9,046 nt of DNA. Source: Methanobacteriota archaeon (GTDB lineage Archaea > Micrarchaeota > Micrarchaeia > Anstonellales > J096). The stretch's first letter is position 1. Every line of letters begins with the position of its first letter. A program made the translations under genes and the position numbers. Positions 7,019 through 9,046 of this stretch are shown in pieces. The stretch is taken from the NCBI GenBank assembly GCA_003694965.1, contig RFJG01000082.1, forward strand, positions 1 to 9,046, written 5' to 3'. The notes below the pieces were generated by a model. That model was not told the origin of the DNA, searched no databases, and worked only from the letters and a program-made list of their open reading frames with translations.

Positions 7019-7026
7019 TCACTTCC
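7019..7026 (-). promoter_or_regulatory. Shine-Dalgarno GGAAGTGA of the surface-protein gene, spanning the flpA stop
   Basis: GGAAGTGA differs by one base from the full archaeal GGAGGTGA. It ends with the flpA TGA stop and lies 4 nt before the ATG at 7014. This suggests that the surface-protein gene is translated from a joint mRNA with flpA. Confidence 0.5.
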
Positions 7027-7672
7027 TCATAGCTATGAAGTAGTGTTCTTTGTCATAAGGGTCAAGGTCAATAACCTCTTCTATGGAGAGCCTTGTTTTC
7101 AACTCCTCCTTTGCTCCTTTGAGCGTCTCCTCTTTTTCTTTAGTCACATCTATGCTATGTGTTTTTAGACAGAGCATTGCACTACCTCCATCCTTAAGGA
7201 ATTTCCTTTCATTGAGTAGCAATATCCTAACTTGGTCGGGTTGTGCAACATCTTGATAGAGAACACCAACCTCTCCTATGTCCTCATACTCTGTTGGCAT
7301 CCTAGCGTCAGCTAATATGGGTACTATGTTGTCCCTTCTCTCAGCCAGCTTCATTAATTTTTCCATCATCTGAGGTGCGTGTTCAACAGCGTATATGACT
7401 CCATCCTCACATATGTCGGAGAGATGACTCACCGTTGTTCCGGTGGATGCCCCCAAGTAGAGGATTTCTGCTTTTTTTGAGAATGGAAAATCCTTTAGGC
7501 CTTTTTTGAGAGCCCCAGCCAGTTTGCTCCTAAATGCGTCCCACCTCCTATACTCAACTCCGTCTATGGTTAAGAGTTTCTCTCCATATACCTTTTTTCC
7601 GGGCACATAATTCTTTGTGTAATAGTCTCCACCATAATAGTATAGTCCTTCTTTGACTTCTTTGATTTCCAT
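7019..7672 (-). CDS. flpA: Fibrillarin-like rRNA/tRNA 2'-O-methyltransferase
   Basis: AdoMet-dependent methyltransferase of the archaeal C/D-box sRNP. It methylates ribose 2'-OH in rRNA and tRNA as directed by guide RNA, together with L7Ae and Nop5. The protein has 217 residues, normal for the family. The N-terminal segment has TKNYVPGKKVYGEK (19-32) and YRRWDAFRSKLAGAL (41-55), both characteristic. The AdoMet site is YLGASTGTTVSHLSDI (72-87), Glu97 in VEHAP, and Asp122 in ADARMP. Asp141 (YQDVAQPDQ) and Lys170 (KTHSID) match the catalytic acid/lysine positions. The usual EFxPR and KARSID are slightly altered (EHAPQ, KTHSID). Many archaea place nop5 beside flpA; here flpA is first in its unit, diverges from an MBL gene and is followed by a surface protein. 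The ATG at 7672 has no SD, but a TATA-like element centred about 25 nt upstream predicts a leaderless mRNA. Confidence 0.96.
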   Translation of the reverse strand: MEIKEVKEGLYYYGGDYYTKNYVPGKKVYGEKLLTIDGVEYRRWDAFRSKLAGALKKGLKDFPFSKKAEILYLGASTGTTVSHLSDICEDGVIYAVEHAPQMMEKLMKLAERRDNIVPILADARMPTEYEDIGEVGVLYQDVAQPDQVRILLLNERKFLKDGGSAMLCLKTHSIDVTKEKEETLKGAKEELKTRLSIEEVIDLDPYDKEHYFIAMRK

Positions 7673-7691
7673 GTAGGGAATGGGGTGGAAC

Positions 7692-7699
7692 TATTTAAA
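7692..7699. promoter_or_regulatory. Shared TATA-like element for divergent flpA and the MBL gene
   Basis: The 51-nt gap between ATG 7672 (minus) and ATG 7724 (plus) contains TATTTAAA (minus: TTTAAATA) with a symmetric TTTAAA core at 7694-7699. The core centre is about 25 nt from the flpA ATG and 27 nt from the MBL ATG. That is the archaeal TATA-to-start distance in both directions, and it predicts leaderless mRNAs on both sides. A purine-rich GGTGGAA precedes the box on the plus strand and GCAAATG on the minus strand, as expected for TFB contacts. No other A/T-rich box exists in the gap. Confidence 0.65.
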
Positions 7700-7723
7700 G
7701 CATTTGCCACAATGCTCTCTTTG

Positions 7724-8515
7724 ATGAAAATAACATTCACCGGCGTTGGAGGCACGAGACGCGTAATGGCAAGGCAGTATCCCCCATTTTACACCGGCGG
7801 TTTCAGAATAGAAAGTAGTGGCCTTAATTTTTATGTGGACCCCGGCCCAGGGGCTGTCTTAAGGTCCGCTGAACTTGGATACAAGGTTGAAGAGACTGAC
7901 ATACTCATATTAAGCCATAAGCATCTTGATCACACTAGCGATGCCAATGTCATAGGCCAATCTATGAATGGCTACGGCTTTAAGAGGAGAGGTATGTTAA
8001 TAGGGAGTAAGAGTATATTGGAGAGCCCTTCCAACTACCCTTACTTGTTTCCCTTTGTTGCCAACTCCTTTTTAGAGATCCATACGCCTCCTCCACAAGA
8101 GACGCTAATGCTCTCCCATAACTATGAGGATTTTACATTCACAACTACAAGAGTTGACCATTCTGATGAGACTGGTTGGGGGTTTATTTTGGAGATGGAA
8201 GGTAAGAGAGTTGGCTACACTAGCGATACACGCTGGTTTGATGGTCTTGGCAAGCAATTTAGGGGAGTTGACTTACTCATAGCGAACATAACTAACATAG
8301 GGATGGCAAAGAGGACAACTGTTCATTTAAGGGTGGAGGATATGGAGAATTTGTTGGAAGAGAGCGAAGTTAGTAGGCTCTCTCTCTACCATCTTAGTGA
8401 AAGCATAATCCATTATGGAAGGGATAAGCTTCTAGCTGAATTAAAAGACAAGTATGAGTTGAGCTATGGCGTTGACATACACATACCTATTTCTGGCTAT
8501 GAGATAAAAGTTTAG
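7724..8515 (+). CDS. Metallo-beta-lactamase-fold hydrolase (RNase Z-like superfamily), specific role unknown
   Basis: A 263-residue soluble protein of the MBL superfamily. Visible metal ligands are HKHLDH at 65-70 (His65, His67, Asp69, His70), His146 (RVDHSDE), Asp168 (YTSDTRWF) and His223 (YHLSE). His201 (TTVHLR) matches the position of the extra His found before the last ligand in RNase Z-like enzymes, so the protein should be a competent two-metal hydrolase. TGGFRI (24-29) and DPGPGA (39-44) also occur in a group of archaeal MBL proteins without known substrate. It lacks the RNase Z exosite arm, so tRNase Z is not claimed. The start is set at 7724. An in-frame ATG at 7685 would lie upstream of the TATA-like element and translate promoter DNA, whereas the fold begins right at MKITFTGVGG. 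It diverges from flpA and converges with the DUF63 gene, 16 nt away. Confidence 0.87.
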   Translation: MKITFTGVGGTRRVMARQYPPFYTGGFRIESSGLNFYVDPGPGAVLRSAELGYKVEETDILILSHKHLDHTSDANVIGQSMNGYGFKRRGMLIGSKSILESPSNYPYLFPFVANSFLEIHTPPPQETLMLSHNYEDFTFTTTRVDHSDETGWGFILEMEGKRVGYTSDTRWFDGLGKQFRGVDLLIANITNIGMAKRTTVHLRVEDMENLLEESEVSRLSLYHLSESIIHYGRDKLLAELKDKYELSYGVDIHIPISGYEIKV

Positions 8516-8531
8516 CAATGCAACTATGATT

Positions 8532-9046
8532 TTAAACTCCAGCTATTAACCTCAGCACATCTCTTAACCCAGGAGCCATCCCCATAACAAAGATTGCATA
8601 TGTTAGTAGGTTCCTCTCCTCCTCGCTCTTGCTCTCTTTGTTAACATAGTAGAGTATCGCTAAGGATAGAGCCACTTTAAGTATGTAGAATGTCAAGTAT
8701 CCAAGCTGGCTGCCGAGGAAAGAGGTTAGGACGTGCTGTTCCCCATAACCATAGAAAGTTATCGCTATGTATGTGGCCGCACCATCAAGGCCTTGTGCCA
8801 TCACTGCAAGGGAGCTGTCCTCATTTTTTAGGAGCATCTTTCCAGCTAAGTATGCAATTCCAGCTAATACAACTATCCATACAGCCCTCTCTATGAACTG
8901 CATCGCTGGAATTAACAAGGCAAGATGGAACAGAGCGAGAGCCCACCCTCCATAATATGCCAGGTTACTCCAGCCCTTCTTTTTCTCAATCCAATACAAT
9001 AAGAAGAATGCGACAGCTACTGTTATGTATATTCCAGGGGTTACAT
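8532..9046 (-). CDS. DUF63 family polytopic membrane protein (N-terminus off the right edge)
   Basis: The last 170 residues of an archaeal integral membrane protein of unknown function (DUF63). The frame is open to the window end: codons before the in-frame TTG at 8999 encode a hydrophobic stretch (VTPGIYITVAVAFFL) that belongs to a membrane helix, so that TTG is not a start. The family's best-known segments are present: LDGAATYIAITFYGYGEQHV in the middle and VMGMAPGLRDVLRL near the C-terminus. Five or so hydrophobic helices are visible, joined by short charged loops (EKKKG, KNEDSS, NKESKSEEER). Full-length relatives are longer, so roughly 80-120 N-terminal residues are probably outside the window. 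The conserved Asp, Glu, His and Arg inside or beside helices hint at an enzymatic or transport site, but no activity is known to me. It is convergent with the MBL gene. Confidence 0.87.
   Translation of the reverse strand, partial: VTPGIYITVAVAFFLLYWIEKKKGWSNLAYYGGWALALFHLALLIPAMQFIERAVWIVVLAGIAYLAGKMLLKNEDSSLAVMAQGLDGAATYIAITFYGYGEQHVLTSFLGSQLGYLTFYILKVALSLAILYYVNKESKSEEERNLLTYAIFVMGMAPGLRDVLRLIAGV

Noticed and set aside
7685..7723. In-frame ATG codons at 7685 and 7712 as starts of the MBL gene
   Set aside because: 7685 is upstream of the TATA-like element and 7712 is only about 16 nt from its centre. The fold starts at 7724, about 27 nt from the box.
8997..8999. TTG at 8999 as start of the DUF63 protein
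   Set aside because: The frame stays open to the window end and the upstream codons encode part of a hydrophobic helix, so the gene is partial rather than starting here.

Overview
The window comes from an archaeon with a compact genome. The main evidence is a fibrillarin-like FlpA, an archaeal DUF63 membrane protein, an IleRS of the archaeal/eukaryotic-like class, short A/T-rich TATA-like elements placed about 25-35 nt upstream of start codons, and frequent use of AUA (Ile) and AGG (Arg) codons. Nearly every base is coding. The longest gap between genes is 62 nt, and no gene-free stretch reaches 300 nt. I cannot place the lineage more precisely from sequence alone; a small-genome euryarchaeal or DPANN-type archaeon would fit.

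Layout, left to right. (1) Positions 1-1171, minus strand: speD (S-adenosylmethionine decarboxylase) followed by speE (aminopropyltransferase), overlapping by 11 nt. SpeE runs off the left edge. Together they make decarboxylated AdoMet and transfer its aminopropyl group to an amine, giving spermidine or a related polyamine. (2) Positions 1234-4739, plus strand: a KaiC/RadA-like single-domain ATPase, then ileS 8 nt downstream. (3) Positions 7672-4729, minus strand: flpA (the C/D-box RNP 2'-O-methyltransferase), then after 4 nt a 761-residue secreted and membrane-anchored beta-helix/Ig-like protein whose 3' end overlaps the 3' end of ileS by 11 nt. (4) Positions 7724-8515, plus strand: an orphan metallo-beta-lactamase-fold hydrolase. 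(5) Positions 9046-8532, minus strand: the C-terminal part of a DUF63 membrane protein that runs off the right edge.

The most coherent non-coding signal concerns initiation. Both divergent intergenic gaps (62 and 51 nt) contain one near-symmetric TTTAAA element. It lies 24-35 nt from the start codon on each side, so one TATA-like box could serve both directions and give leaderless or nearly leaderless mRNAs. The second gap also shows that the MBL gene starts at 7724 rather than at the upstream in-frame ATG at 7685. The other visible starts have Shine-Dalgarno-like sequences, three of them of the form (G/A)GTG-N5-ATG. Other points of interest are a perfect 21-nt palindrome inside the 5' end of speD, a divergent SpeE active-site loop, and a surface protein with matching Ig-like sequence signatures on both sides of its membrane helix. 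No mobile element, CRISPR array, tRNA or rRNA was found.
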